Origin: a virus
DNA length: 31,994 nucleotides
Virus record (IMG/VR): IMGVR_UViG_3300044970_002139
Coordinates: 1 to 31,994 of that record
Direction: 5' to 3' (one strand)
Shown one piece after another: positions 1 to 7,957 of the stretch. Made by a program: the position numbers and the translations under genes. Under the pieces are notes generated by a model that did no database searches, was not told the DNA's origin, and worked only from the letters and a program-made list of their open reading frames with translations. How positions within the stretch are numbered: the first letter of the stretch is position 1; the number at the start of each line of letters is the position of its first letter.

Positions 1-2343
1 GTGCCGTGGACTGACGGCTCCAACTTCCACCCCGAGGATCTGAACACAGCAGACCTGCAGACCCTGTACCTGGTGCAGGAGCTTGTTGATCGCAGCAGGT
101 GGGCGGCGCTGGCCGAGTCGGCCGACAACGCGAACACTGCCACCTACGCGAACACCGCAGGCCTGGCCGAGCTCGCCGCCGCAGCGGTGCGCCTGCAGAC
201 ACCACGGCTGATCAACGGCGTGCCTTTCGACGGGACGGCCAACATCAACATCGAGAAGGGCCTGGTTTCCGTCACCGACTTTGGCGCCGGCACGACAGCT
301 GACGACACTGCCGCGTTTGTCGCTGCGTCACAAGCAGATGGCAACCCGGCGATTCTTGTCCCTGCAGGGACCTACGCCTTCCCCACGACACCAGCGCTTG
401 CGGCCGACAGCGTGTTTGTGTTCGACCGCAACGCGACGATCACCGGGGCAGGCAAATGGCCCACGTCGGCCAAAAGGATCCATCTGGGTAACGCAAAATC
501 GTGGGTCTCGACAATTGCGGGCGGGATCTACACCTATCTCGATTTCAACCCGGTTCTGAACATCCGGCCGTCGATTACATCGGTTGGCATTTCCTGCGCA
601 CAACAAACGTCAGAGATCACATACGGTTTTGGCACCGGCAGCGGGGCATTGTCGTTTTCCAGCTTCATCCACAACAACAACCCAACAGCTGACACCACCG
701 CCTGGCCCTTCTATTCCACAGTGCTGCACGATACCCCGCTGGGGATTTCGCACTGCATGGAGGTGGACATCTTCAACAGAAGCGCCGTAGTTGAAGTGAC
801 ACCCCACCGCATTGCAAAGGCGGGGATGACAAATGGCCTGTGGATTGGGGCAGGCGGCGAGTACACCCAGCAGCCAACGGTCCAGCCCGAAGCCGGCATC
901 GCGTCGGTAGCCATCGCTATTGTCAGGAACGATTCGCGCCCCGTCAAGGCCGCCTGTTGGGACAAGGGGATCCTGTTCCACAGCACTGCAATACGAGGTG
1001 TTGACGGCTTTGAGGGCACCGGCGGGAACGGTTGCGCGATTGGCTTTGCGAATCGCCATTTTATGAAATGGTTTCGCAATACCGATGATGCGGTTATTGG
1101 TGAGATTGGCTCTACATCAAATGGCGTTCAGCCTACGCGGGTCACATTTACCGACATCGGGTTTCTAATTTCGTCGATTACCAACAACAACATAGCGCTT
1201 CAAGTTGAGAACCCCGCCAATGCCACAACCGGCATTCAGATCGCCCCCAACGCCAATGCCGGATCCGCTCCGCTGATCTTGGCGCGAGGTGCTGCGGCCA
1301 ACATTGATCTGATGCTCTCTGGCAAGGGCACCGGAGGCCTCGGCTTCAACGGCGGCACCAGGCTGAAATGGATCAACCCAGGCGACGGCCAGCTGCTGGC
1401 GGAAGTCATTCATTCCGGCGTTGGCGATATGCGGCCTCAGCTCAACCTGTCAAATGGCTTCGGTTTTCTGGCTGGCTCGGCAGTCAATGGCAACGTTTCC
1501 CTGCAGGTCGAAATACCCTCTGACGCTACGACGGGGGTTCAGATCATCCCCAACGCCAATGGCGGCCCCTCACCACTGATTCAAGCTAGAGGGAACGCCA
1601 CAAACATCGACCTGTTTCTTGCTGCCAAGGGAACTGGAGTTATCGGCTTTGGCGATGGCGCCTACATGAGGTGGCACAAGGCGTCAGACAACAGCGCTCT
1701 GGCGGAAATCGGCCAGACATCCACAGGCGCCATGAGGGCCAGACTGTCATTCACCGACTCGGGACTGCTTGTCAACTCGCTCGTCAACAACAACACAGCC
1801 TTCCAGGTCGAAATACCCTCTGACGCTACGACGGGGGTTCGGATCATCCCCAACGCCAATGGCGGACCCTCCCCACTGATTCAAGCTAGAGGCAGCGCCG
1901 CAAACATCGACTTGTTTCTCGCTGCCAAGGGAACTGGAGTTATCGGCTTTGGCGATGGCGCACACCTGAGATGGCACAAGGCGTCAGACAACAGCGCTCT
2001 GGCGGAAATCGGCCAGACAGCCACAGGCGCCATGAGGACCAAGCTGTCATTCACCGACTCGGGACTGCTTGTCAGCTCGCTCGTCAACAACAACACAGCC
2101 TTCCAGATCGAAAGCCCTTCTACCGCAACAACCGGAGTTCAGATCGCGCCGAACGCCAACGGCGGCGTGACACCTCTCATCCTTGCCAGGGGAGACGCCA
2201 CCAATGTTGATTTGTGGCTTGCGCCAAAAGGGGCCGGCCATCTCAGGTTTGGCGCTGTCACGGCAACCCCGGTAACCAATAACGGGTACATCACGATCCG
2301 GGACAATGCTGGTAATCTTGTAAAGCTAATGACCGCCGCCTAA
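1..2343 (+). CDS. Tail fibre/tailspike with pectate-lyase-like start and ~100-residue repeats
   Basis: Probable receptor-binding tail protein. The frame is open at the first base, so the GTG there may be internal and the true N-terminus may lie outside the window. Residues about 40-85 have alanine/asparagine-rich spacing followed by an INGVPFDGTANI-type phage-fibre repeat. Residues about 90-125 (VTDFGAGTTADDTAAF...) match the opening of pectate-lyase-3/beta-helix tailspikes. From about residue 400 to 760 the protein consists of roughly 100-residue repeats containing ATTG(I/V)xI(I/A)PNANGG, LIxARG and IDLxL..KGTG motifs. Two units are nearly identical in DNA with an exact 300-bp period. The end (YITIRDNAGNLVKLMTA) resembles short fibre tips. 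It heads a rightward fibre cluster. Enzymatic activity cannot be judged from the sequence. Confidence 0.8.
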   Translation: MPWTDGSNFHPEDLNTADLQTLYLVQELVDRSRWAALAESADNANTATYANTAGLAELAAAAVRLQTPRLINGVPFDGTANINIEKGLVSVTDFGAGTTADDTAAFVAASQADGNPAILVPAGTYAFPTTPALAADSVFVFDRNATITGAGKWPTSAKRIHLGNAKSWVSTIAGGIYTYLDFNPVLNIRPSITSVGISCAQQTSEITYGFGTGSGALSFSSFIHNNNPTADTTAWPFYSTVLHDTPLGISHCMEVDIFNRSAVVEVTPHRIAKAGMTNGLWIGAGGEYTQQPTVQPEAGIASVAIAIVRNDSRPVKAACWDKGILFHSTAIRGVDGFEGTGGNGCAIGFANRHFMKWFRNTDDAVIGEIGSTSNGVQPTRVTFTDIGFLISSITNNNIALQVENPANATTGIQIAPNANAGSAPLILARGAAANIDLMLSGKGTGGLGFNGGTRLKWINPGDGQLLAEVIHSGVGDMRPQLNLSNGFGFLAGSAVNGNVSLQVEIPSDATTGVQIIPNANGGPSPLIQARGNATNIDLFLAAKGTGVIGFGDGAYMRWHKASDNSALAEIGQTSTGAMRARLSFTDSGLLVNSLVNNNTAFQVEIPSDATTGVRIIPNANGGPSPLIQARGSAANIDLFLAAKGTGVIGFGDGAHLRWHKASDNSALAEIGQTATGAMRTKLSFTDSGLLVSSLVNNNTAFQIESPSTATTGVQIAPNANGGVTPLILARGDATNVDLWLAPKGAGHLRFGAVTATPVTNNGYITIRDNAGNLVKLMTAA
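1501..2100 (+). repeat. Tandem 300-bp repeat inside the tail-fibre gene
   Basis: Positions 1501-1800 and 1801-2100 align base for base without gaps. I count about 19 differences in 300 positions by eye, so the units are roughly 94% identical. More diverged copies of the same unit lie on either side (about 1200-1500 and 2100-2270). The period is a multiple of three, so unit gain or loss keeps the frame. Confidence 0.9.
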
Positions 2344-2345
2344 AC

Positions 2346-2528
2346 ATGGACGCAAACAGGGAAATCTCATCCGTTATTGGAGACCTGGGGCTGCAGGTTG
2401 CATTCCTCCAGGCCAACGCACGGATACTGCGGGAGGAGAACGCCGGGCTAAGGCAGCAGCTTGAAGCGCTGCAGCCGGCCGCGCCGGAGTTGCCTGGCAA
2501 TAGCAGCGGCGACACGGGGAGCCGGTGA
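2346..2528 (+). CDS. Small coiled-coil protein downstream of tail fibre
   Basis: Sixty-residue protein starting two bases after the fibre stop codon, so it is probably translated from the same mRNA. Residues about 8-45 form a strongly amphipathic helix with heptad-like leucine/isoleucine spacing (IGDLGLQVAFLQANARILREENAGLRQQLEAL), predicting a short coiled coil. The tail is a proline/glycine-rich stretch. It could be a fibre trimerisation chaperone or accessory protein, a role suggested only by its place in the fibre cluster. No family was recognised. Confidence 0.6.
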   Translation: MDANREISSVIGDLGLQVAFLQANARILREENAGLRQQLEALQPAAPELPGNSSGDTGSR

Positions 2529-2753
2529 ATGGCACGCCACTCCACCACCGCTACTGAGCCACTGGGGCTGCTGGCCCTCTATGAGGTCACGCCATTGCAG
2601 CGCCAGACGATCATGGCCGCGGCCTCCAGGCCGGTCAGCCATAGAGCCTGGTTCGTTGAGCAGTTCACGCGCAACCGCCCGGCGCCGCTGGCAGGCTGCT
2701 CTACACCCGTGCAGAATGGAGCCGTAGCGCTGCCGCAGGCTGATGGCAACTGA
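2529..2753 (+). CDS. Hypothetical protein in tail-fibre cluster
   Basis: Seventy-four residues. The ATG follows the previous TGA directly. No signal peptide, membrane segment or known motif is visible. The middle (LLALYEVTPLQRQTIMAAASRP) looks helical and residues 43-50 are aromatic-rich. Its 3' end overlaps the next start by 11 bases, supporting translation as part of a coupled series. Function is unknown; location suggests a virion or assembly accessory. Confidence 0.5.
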   Translation: MARHSTTATEPLGLLALYEVTPLQRQTIMAAASRPVSHRAWFVEQFTRNRPAPLAGCSTPVQNGAVALPQADGN

Positions 2754-2928
2754 ACCTTTCGGGCTTGCCGTTCGCGGCCTGGGGATCCCCGAGCACGACC
2801 GGGTTGAGGGCAATGCCAACGGCACGGTGTTCACCTTCAAGGCGGGCGGCGTCAGTGGCACCGTGGTCTGCACGCTGACGATCACCTATCACGCCAACGG
2901 CAACGTGGCCACCGTGCAAAAGAGCTGA
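2743..2928 (+). CDS. Small beta-rich hypothetical protein in fibre cluster
   Basis: Sixty-one residues starting at an ATG that overlaps the end of the preceding gene. The sequence is rich in glycine, valine and threonine with alternating hydrophobic residues (TVFTFKAGGVSGTVVCTLTITY), typical of a small beta-sandwich or fibre-tip domain. It ends three bases before the esterase-fibre gene. A structural or chaperone role for the fibres is inferred from neighbourhood only. Confidence 0.5.
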   Translation: MATEPFGLAVRGLGIPEHDRVEGNANGTVFTFKAGGVSGTVVCTLTITYHANGNVATVQKS

Positions 2929-2931
2929 GCC

Positions 2932-4677
2932 ATGCCATACAAGTTCAACCCATTCACCGGCACCCTGGATGTGGCCGGCGGCGATGCAACCACTTCCCTC
3001 CTGAACCTGAAAGGGACGGTTGCCAACGAGGCAGCGCTGCCGAGCAGCGGCAACACGATTGGCGATGTCTGGCAGGCCGAGGACACCGGCGAGTTTTTCG
3101 TCTGGGATGGGACTGGCTGGGATGGGCTTGGAGACTTTGGCGCCAGCACCGATAGCTTTGCTACGACCGACTCCCTTTACGAAGGAAGCTACCTCTATGC
3201 AATGACCGATCCCCAGGATCGCATTGGCTTCGCTATCAAGCCAGATGGCACTTTTGTCGTTGGCAAGGCTATTGAAACGAACATCACTGGTACCGCTGCA
3301 AGCGCGAACACGGCCTCTCGTGTTGACTTTACAGGTGGTGACACACAATCAGCAGAGCAGCTTTACGCCGAGACGATGGAATGGGCTGTCGTAGATAGCG
3401 ACAACCGCATTGCGCTTGGCATCAAAAAGTCGGGAGCGCTCGTCATTCCGTTAGTGCAGCCTTATGTGACCTTTGGCCAGGCTCATGGCATATCTGGTCT
3501 TTACTCTGTTGTCGTAGACGGGTCTGGAAGAGCGCAAATCCAGCTGGGGGGCAACAATGCGGTCGTCACGCTGACAGCCGAAGGAAATAATTGGGCGCCG
3601 GTAGTCACTGCAGAAACACCCCAGAGAATCGCTTTTCAATCCGATCGAGTGGATGGCGTTCGCTACTGGGCGATGAACTCCGACGGCACTCGACAAGCTC
3701 GCGCAATCCCAGACAAGAACGACATTACGTTCTGGGGTGACTCGATGACGCAAAGGCTGCAAGGCTATGGGCACCTTCCAGGGCTTCTGCCTGGTCGCAC
3801 CATCACTTACAACGCACTCGGTGGAACATCGGTAGAGCACATCATCGCAAGGCAGGGCGGCGAAAACGCCACCTGTACGATTCCCTCGGGCAGCGTCCCA
3901 GCCAGTGGGTCGGTGGCACTGCAGAACGTCTGGCCCAGTCTCGGCTATCACGCCGGAACGCTGACCGTTAATGCCACGTACTCTTACCTCGTCACCATTG
4001 CGGGAGTGCAAGGCACACTGACGAGCACAACAAACTCCAATAGCCAAGCGGACTACACGTTCACCAGGTCAAGCTCAGGAGCAGCTGTCTCGGTTACAGG
4101 CCCAGTCGAGATTGTTGTTCTGTCGAACATAACGCAAGGCAGCTTTGGATTTAGCAAAAGCAATACGGCTGTATTTTGGATTGGAACTAATCCGATAAGC
4201 AGGCTGCCTTCTAGCAGCTATGACCCCGGAACTGGTAATGGTATCTACTTTAAGTCTCCGGCTACCACATACGACCCATCAAGCAGCAGCGCTGTCCAAG
4301 CAAGAACCGAAGCTCTTACTCAAGCTCTGATCAACAGAGTCGAGAACCTCGATCGGCATGTGCTGATTGTCGGCGGCTTTGCTGGAGAAGGGCAAGTCTG
4401 GTCGTCGATCACTGAAAAGGCAGCGATGGACGCAGCGTTCAGTACATTCTCAAAGCACTGGTACGACCTGCGTGCCGACTTCATCAGCACTTGCAAGACT
4501 TGGCTCCAGACCAACCACCCAGCGGTCTATGCCAACTGGGCCGCCACCGATGACGCTCATGTGGCAAATGGCGCAAGTCCTCCGATCCTTCGGGAAGACG
4601 GGATTCACCTCAACACCTACGGCTCCCAGCTGGCGTCACAGCTGATCGCTAGTAGGCTGTCCTCAAAACAATGGTAA
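2932..4677 (+). CDS. Tail fibre with C-terminal SGNH/GDSL-type hydrolase domain
   Basis: A 581-residue fibre whose N-terminus (MPYKFNPFTGTLDV) resembles the attachment start of other phage fibres, followed by a glycine-rich beta region to about residue 255. From about 260 to the end it has the signature of an SGNH/GDSL esterase. The nucleophile block is FWGDSMT, with the serine at 271. The C-terminal block is DGIHLN, with catalytic-type Asp556 and His559. A GG(F)xGEGQ segment at about 480 may provide oxyanion-hole residues. Such domains in tail proteins usually deacetylate surface polysaccharide during adsorption. The substrate is unknown. It sits between small fibre-cluster genes and a LamG-like gene, so these probably form one adsorption apparatus. 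Confidence 0.75.
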   Translation: MPYKFNPFTGTLDVAGGDATTSLLNLKGTVANEAALPSSGNTIGDVWQAEDTGEFFVWDGTGWDGLGDFGASTDSFATTDSLYEGSYLYAMTDPQDRIGFAIKPDGTFVVGKAIETNITGTAASANTASRVDFTGGDTQSAEQLYAETMEWAVVDSDNRIALGIKKSGALVIPLVQPYVTFGQAHGISGLYSVVVDGSGRAQIQLGGNNAVVTLTAEGNNWAPVVTAETPQRIAFQSDRVDGVRYWAMNSDGTRQARAIPDKNDITFWGDSMTQRLQGYGHLPGLLPGRTITYNALGGTSVEHIIARQGGENATCTIPSGSVPASGSVALQNVWPSLGYHAGTLTVNATYSYLVTIAGVQGTLTSTTNSNSQADYTFTRSSSGAAVSVTGPVEIVVLSNITQGSFGFSKSNTAVFWIGTNPISRLPSSSYDPGTGNGIYFKSPATTYDPSSSSAVQARTEALTQALINRVENLDRHVLIVGGFAGEGQVWSSITEKAAMDAAFSTFSKHWYDLRADFISTCKTWLQTNHPAVYANWAATDDAHVANGASPPILREDGIHLNTYGSQLASQLIASRLSSKQW

Positions 4678-4681
4678 CTCA

Positions 4682-5497
4682 ATGACTCTCATTACCCGAC
4701 TTGCGTCATCCTTTACAGACATCACGATTCCTAAGTTGGTGAAAGATCCTGTTATCCCCAGCGCTGGCGCTCAGCTACTGGTTGACATGAAGTCCGTTGG
4801 CACCTGGCCCTCGCAAGGCTCGTCACTTACGACCGGCAGTCAGCTGTTCAGCCTCGTGGACAACAACTGGCCGGCGCTCGGCGTGCTCGGCAATCACACC
4901 TACAACGCTACGCGTGGTGGCTTGCAGTCCAGTGGCTCAGGAGACAGCGCCTCTGGACTGTGGCTGTCTAATACGTCTGTTGGCATTTTTGACAACGATA
5001 CCCACGCTTGGGCATTTACTTTTTGGTTCTACCGCGGGGCTGCAACGAGCGGGTCGTTTATGCTTTCGCGCGATCGCGCTTTTGAGTTAACATCTAACGG
5101 CTCAGGTGGTCCTTGCACGCTTAGCATCTTTGGAGCAAGCGGCACCGCTAATAACGCTTTCTTGGTCGGGGCGAACTACAGCGTTCTTCGCAGGATCGGC
5201 TTTACCGTCTACCAAGACAGCAGCAACGTATGGAAATACCGCACCGTTGAGAACAACACTATTTCCGCCGAAAGCAACCTATCCGGCGCAACCAACACGG
5301 CTGGAGGAGCTGGGCTGAGGGCTTCGGCTTCTGGCACCACTCGTCCTCGCGTGTTTCCCGTGCCTTCCGGATATGCCCCAGTCCCCACAGACTATCTGTT
5401 CTACCGCACCTACGCAGAGAACCTCACGCTGAGCGAACGCACCTACCAGCAAGTGTTTGATGCTGACTGGGCACGCGGCAATGGAAGGTACAGCTAA
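4682..5497 (+). CDS. LamG/concanavalin-like adhesin, probable tail-fibre protein
   Basis: A 271-residue protein beginning five bases after the esterase-fibre stop. The central part (residues about 75-240) has the pattern of a LamG/concanavalin A-like jelly roll: WAFTFWFYRG, followed by a strand with FMLSRDRAFEL, a hydrophobic strand around RRIGFTVYQDSSNVWKYRTV, and a closing segment with LSERTYQQVFDADWARG. These domains bind glycans. No catalytic motif is visible. As the last large gene of the fibre block, it is likely a carbohydrate-binding appendage or receptor-binding tip. Confidence 0.6.
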   Translation: MTLITRLASSFTDITIPKLVKDPVIPSAGAQLLVDMKSVGTWPSQGSSLTTGSQLFSLVDNNWPALGVLGNHTYNATRGGLQSSGSGDSASGLWLSNTSVGIFDNDTHAWAFTFWFYRGAATSGSFMLSRDRAFELTSNGSGGPCTLSIFGASGTANNAFLVGANYSVLRRIGFTVYQDSSNVWKYRTVENNTISAESNLSGATNTAGGAGLRASASGTTRPRVFPVPSGYAPVPTDYLFYRTYAENLTLSERTYQQVFDADWARGNGRYS

Positions 5498-5555
5498 TAA
5501 CCACCCTCCCGCTCTTACTCGCCACCCTAATCAACACGTTCGGAGCTGCTATCCC

Positions 5556-5657
5556 ATGACCTGGACTGATGTTGCGATGATGGCCGCAATGATGCTCCCG
5601 GCTAGCGTTGCCGTTGCGGTGCTACTGGTGGCGCTGCTACGAATTGGATGGGAGTGA
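5556..5657 (+). CDS. 33-residue single-pass membrane peptide
   Basis: Tiny ORF consisting mostly of one transmembrane helix (MLPASVAVAVLLVALL, residues about 13-28) after a short MTWTDVAMM start. Its stop overlaps the next ATG as TGATG, a typical coupled junction, and the next gene also encodes a membrane protein. Position after the fibres suggests a holin- or lysis-related role, which is inference from context. Confidence 0.5.
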   Translation: MTWTDVAMMAAMMLPASVAVAVLLVALLRIGWE

Positions 5658-5803
5658 TGGCGTACCTAATCCGCTTCACCGTGGCCGTTGCACTGGTGGC
5701 GAGCCTGCTGGTCTGGCTGCTGAATGCCGTGCCCCTACCGGTGGCGCTGTGCGTCGCAATCGTCTGCGCCTGGGTGGTGTTTGACCTGGTGCAGCCTTTC
5801 TAG
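5657..5803 (+). CDS. Small two-helix membrane protein, holin candidate
   Basis: Forty-eight residues with two hydrophobic helices (about 5-22 and 26-43) and a single Arg near the N-terminus. It is coupled through TGATG to the preceding membrane peptide. Two-helix proteins of this size between tail-fibre genes and an endolysin are often class II holins, as for T7 gp17.5. No family match was recognised, and either this or a neighbour could be the functional holin. Confidence 0.5.
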   Translation: MAYLIRFTVAVALVASLLVWLLNAVPLPVALCVAIVCAWVVFDLVQPF

Positions 5804-5838
5804 CCTGAGCCCATGGCAGCCCACCATACGCCGCGTCA

Positions 5839-6102
5839 ATGGGCCCGGCTTTGCTTGTCTGGGCCCTGTTGGCTACTCTGCAGCCATGCAGCGCAGTGCC
5901 AGTGGACCCGGGATCAGCCATAGCCCTTGGCGGGCTCGGACTGGCGGCCGTTGGAGGCCTTTGGAGCGGGGTCAAGGGGCTGTGGGCGATCGCCAAAAGC
6001 CTGGGCGCCCATGACGCTCGCATTGCCACCATCCTGGCGAACATGCAGCAAATGCTCGGTGATCACGAGGACCGCATCCGCAGACTGGAGCACGACCCAT
6101 GA
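5839..6102 (+). CDS. Membrane-anchored coiled-coil protein, possible lysis accessory
   Basis: Eighty-seven residues. The N-terminal 20 residues look like a signal peptide or signal anchor ending near a cysteine (LLATLQPCSA). A second glycine-rich hydrophobic helix covers about 25-50. The C-terminus (HDARIATILANMQQMLGDHEDRIRRLE) is an amphipathic helix suited to coiled-coil pairing. The signal-membrane-coil layout fits a spanin- or XhlA-like accessory of lysis, but the lipobox is not canonical. It overlaps the next gene by four bases (ATGA). Confidence 0.5.
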   Translation: MGPALLVWALLATLQPCSAVPVDPGSAIALGGLGLAAVGGLWSGVKGLWAIAKSLGAHDARIATILANMQQMLGDHEDRIRRLEHDP

Positions 6103-6326
6103 CCATCGAGCAGGAAGCGCTGCTGGGCTTCGCGCTGTTCGCCATCAGCGAGCTGATCGGCATGAGCAAGCTCAAGGACAACTCGCTGATCCAGCTGCTG
6201 CTGCACATGGCCAGCGAGCTGTTCCCGTATGAGCTCCAGCGCCGGGAACCAGCAGGCCGCCACAACCGCCCCAGGCGCCGCGACAGCCGCGGCCGATTCA
6301 CCGGCGACAGCAACAGCCGTGACTGA
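6099..6326 (+). CDS. Small membrane-associated protein resembling cyanophage hypothetical family
   Basis: Seventy-five residues, starting at an ATGA overlap. The N-terminal segment (EALLGFALFAISELIGMS) is hydrophobic, followed by KLKDNSLIQLLLH. From memory this SELIGMSKLK(D/S)NSxxQLLL pattern recurs in small proteins of cyanophages. The C-terminal 25 residues are very rich in Arg, Asp and Gly and lie where a second reading frame is also open, so the end may be under overlapping constraint. Function unknown. Confidence 0.55.
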   Translation: MTIEQEALLGFALFAISELIGMSKLKDNSLIQLLLHMASELFPYELQRREPAGRHNRPRRRDSRGRFTGDSNSRD

Positions 6327-6621
6327 CGACACCCGCATCGTTGCAGACATCGTGGTGGGCGGCCTGCTGGGCCGCTGGCTGGGTGCTGCGCTGCAGCTGA
6401 TCGCCCTCAAGGCTTTCATCGAGCCGGCCGCAGTGTGGGCCGGCCGCTCGCCTTACCGCTGGCTGGACCGCATGCTGGGCGGCGTGCTGCCGGGTGGGCC
6501 GGGTGGCCATTCAGCGCTCCTGAAACACCCCGATGTAGACGGTCCCCTTGCGGACCAGGGGCAGCACCTTGTCCCGCAGGTCGATGTTGTGGATGCGCAC
6601 GCATCCCAGGGTGGGATGTAG
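6229..6621 (+). CDS. Overlapping-frame hypothetical membrane protein
   Basis: A 130-residue ORF overlapping the previous gene by about 98 bases in another frame and running 111 bases into the 3' end of the opposing endolysin. The N-terminal 35 residues are Ala/Thr-rich low complexity. Residues about 40-70 (IVADIVVGGLLGRWLGAALQLIALKAFI) could be a membrane helix, followed by aromatic and arginine residues. The last 35 residues are simply the antisense of endolysin codons. The ATG and hydrophobic core argue for expression, but it may be shorter or not a gene. Confidence 0.35.
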   Translation: MSSSAGNQQAATTAPGAATAAADSPATATAVTDDTRIVADIVVGGLLGRWLGAALQLIALKAFIEPAAVWAGRSPYRWLDRMLGGVLPGGPGGHSALLKHPDVDGPLADQGQHLVPQVDVVDAHASQGGM

Positions 6622-7656
6622 GACCTGCCTTGGCGCCCAGGCGCCCGGCCAGCCGCAGGCAGTCCCGCCGCCGTGCAGCATGATGCCGCTCCGGCCGTTG
6701 CTGGACTCCTGCCCTTCCAGGTCCTCCATGTCGAAGGAGTACCACCCGTAGGACTCGGCCGTGTCCGACTGCGGCGGCTTGGGGTTCTGCTCGTAATCGG
6801 CGTAGACCTTGCCGATCTTGTAGAGGCCCGGCGGGGTGTCCGTGTTGCGCTTCCGCCACTCGTTGTCTGGCCCCTGCCCCCGCGCCAGGCACGGGATCTT
6901 CCACAGCAGCTCGCCGGTGTGGTCGTAGGCCTCCATGTCCTGGTCGCGGTCGTTCACCAGCAGGTAGCTGTCGCCTGGCTTCACCGGCGCCTTCATCTTG
7001 GGCCCCACCAGCCCGGCCTCCTCGCTGCCCCGGGGGTCCAGGCCGCCGGCCGCGGCCGGCCGCGCCGGGGCGTTGTCGTCCATCAGCTTGATCAGCTTCT
7101 TGGCGTAGTCGGGATCGGTGGCGTAGCCCTCCTTCACCAGCAGCCGTGCCGCCTCGTCGCGGCTGGCGGCGCGGTTCACGCCCTGATACTCCTTGCCGCC
7201 GGGGGCCGTGAAGTCCTTGTACCAGCGGCTGACCAGGTGCTCGACGGCAGCCTTGATCGAGGGGAAGTCCTTGAACTCGGCGTCGATGGGGACCTCGGCG
7301 CCATTGATCACCTCTGTGGTGGGTTTGACCGTGCCTTTGCCCTTCAGGCCAAAGGGGTTGTTGCGGCCGCTCATCACGGTGCCCCAGCCCGACTCCAGGG
7401 CCCACTGCGCTGCCACCAGGTCGGGGTGCCCTGCGCCGGCCCTGGCGCCCAGCTCGCGGATCGTCGCCCAGCTGTCCGGCTGCGTCCTGAAATCCTCGAC
7501 CCATTCGGCGCTGTCATGCAGCAGTCCGTGGTCCATCTGCCGGATGTGCCGCGCCAGCTTCAGCACCGCAGCCTTCTGATGCGGCAACCCCTTGTAATGC
7601 CTCCAGAAATCCAGCCACCGCTCGTCGGTGAGCGGCTTGTTGGTGGTGGGCATCAT
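6511..7656 (-). CDS. Two-domain endolysin: glucosaminidase-like plus L,D-transpeptidase (YkuD)-like
   Basis: Predicted cell-wall enzyme of 381 residues from an ATG that is the first of two tandem in-frame ATG codons; an in-frame alternative start lies 42 bases upstream. The N-terminal half carries a GH73/FlgJ-type glucosaminidase signature (AAQWALESGWG, Glu about 88, then NNPFGLKG). After a linker, the C-terminal half has a YkuD-type L,D-transpeptidase fold signature: SGIMLHGGG (His about 328) and HPTLGCVRIHN (Cys about 352), close to the family HxxxSxGCxR block with Ser replaced by Leu. T7 itself uses an amidase (gp3.5), so this is a different lysis enzyme. It is leftward, opposed to the holin-like genes, and lies downstream of terminase in the leftward transcript. 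No signal peptide is seen, so export would need a holin. Confidence 0.8.
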   Translation of the reverse strand: MMPTTNKPLTDERWLDFWRHYKGLPHQKAAVLKLARHIRQMDHGLLHDSAEWVEDFRTQPDSWATIRELGARAGAGHPDLVAAQWALESGWGTVMSGRNNPFGLKGKGTVKPTTEVINGAEVPIDAEFKDFPSIKAAVEHLVSRWYKDFTAPGGKEYQGVNRAASRDEAARLLVKEGYATDPDYAKKLIKLMDDNAPARPAAAGGLDPRGSEEAGLVGPKMKAPVKPGDSYLLVNDRDQDMEAYDHTGELLWKIPCLARGQGPDNEWRKRNTDTPPGLYKIGKVYADYEQNPKPPQSDTAESYGWYSFDMEDLEGQESSNGRSGIMLHGGGTACGWPGAWAPRQVLHPTLGCVRIHNIDLRDKVLPLVRKGTVYIGVFQER

Positions 7657-7957
7657 GGGACCAGAACTCTGCACCCATGCAACCGTGGCTGACACCAACC
7701 TGCGAGAGCTCTACGACCGTGGGCACAAGGCCGTGGTCGAGAAGCTGGTCGAGAAGATCGAGGGCGGTGACGCCGATGACGGCGAACTGCGGTTGTTCGC
7801 CCAGCTGATGAAGCAGAACAACATCAGCGCCGCACCGATCGAGGGCACTGCCACCGAGGCGATGGCCAGGATGGCGGCCAAGCTCCACACCTTCGGATCG
7901 CTGGAGGAGAAGGCCAAGGTGGTGCCGATCCGCCCGGCGCCGCCGGCTACCGCCTGA
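7655..7957 (+). CDS. Terminase small subunit (gp18-like)
   Basis: Likely DNA-recognition subunit of the packaging motor. An ATG start gives 100 residues; a GTG at 7685 would begin at ADTNLRELYDRG, where family similarity seems to begin. The helical core (LRELYDRGHKAVVEKLVEKIEGG, then ELRLFAQLMKQNNISAAP) matches the pattern of podoviral small terminases, whose second helix commonly ends in KxNNI. The gene is rightward although large terminase and endolysin on both sides are leftward. Its 5' end abuts the endolysin start and its 3' end overlaps the terminase stop by 11 bases. The terminase transcript would therefore be antisense to it. Confidence 0.6.
   Translation: MGPELCTHATVADTNLRELYDRGHKAVVEKLVEKIEGGDADDGELRLFAQLMKQNNISAAPIEGTATEAMARMAAKLHTFGSLEEKAKVVPIRPAPPATA

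Noticed and set aside
6673-7692. A 339-residue rightward frame antisense to the endolysin
   Set aside because: It is a mirror of endolysin codons; composition is repetitive Val/Leu/Gln/His and no family pattern is present.
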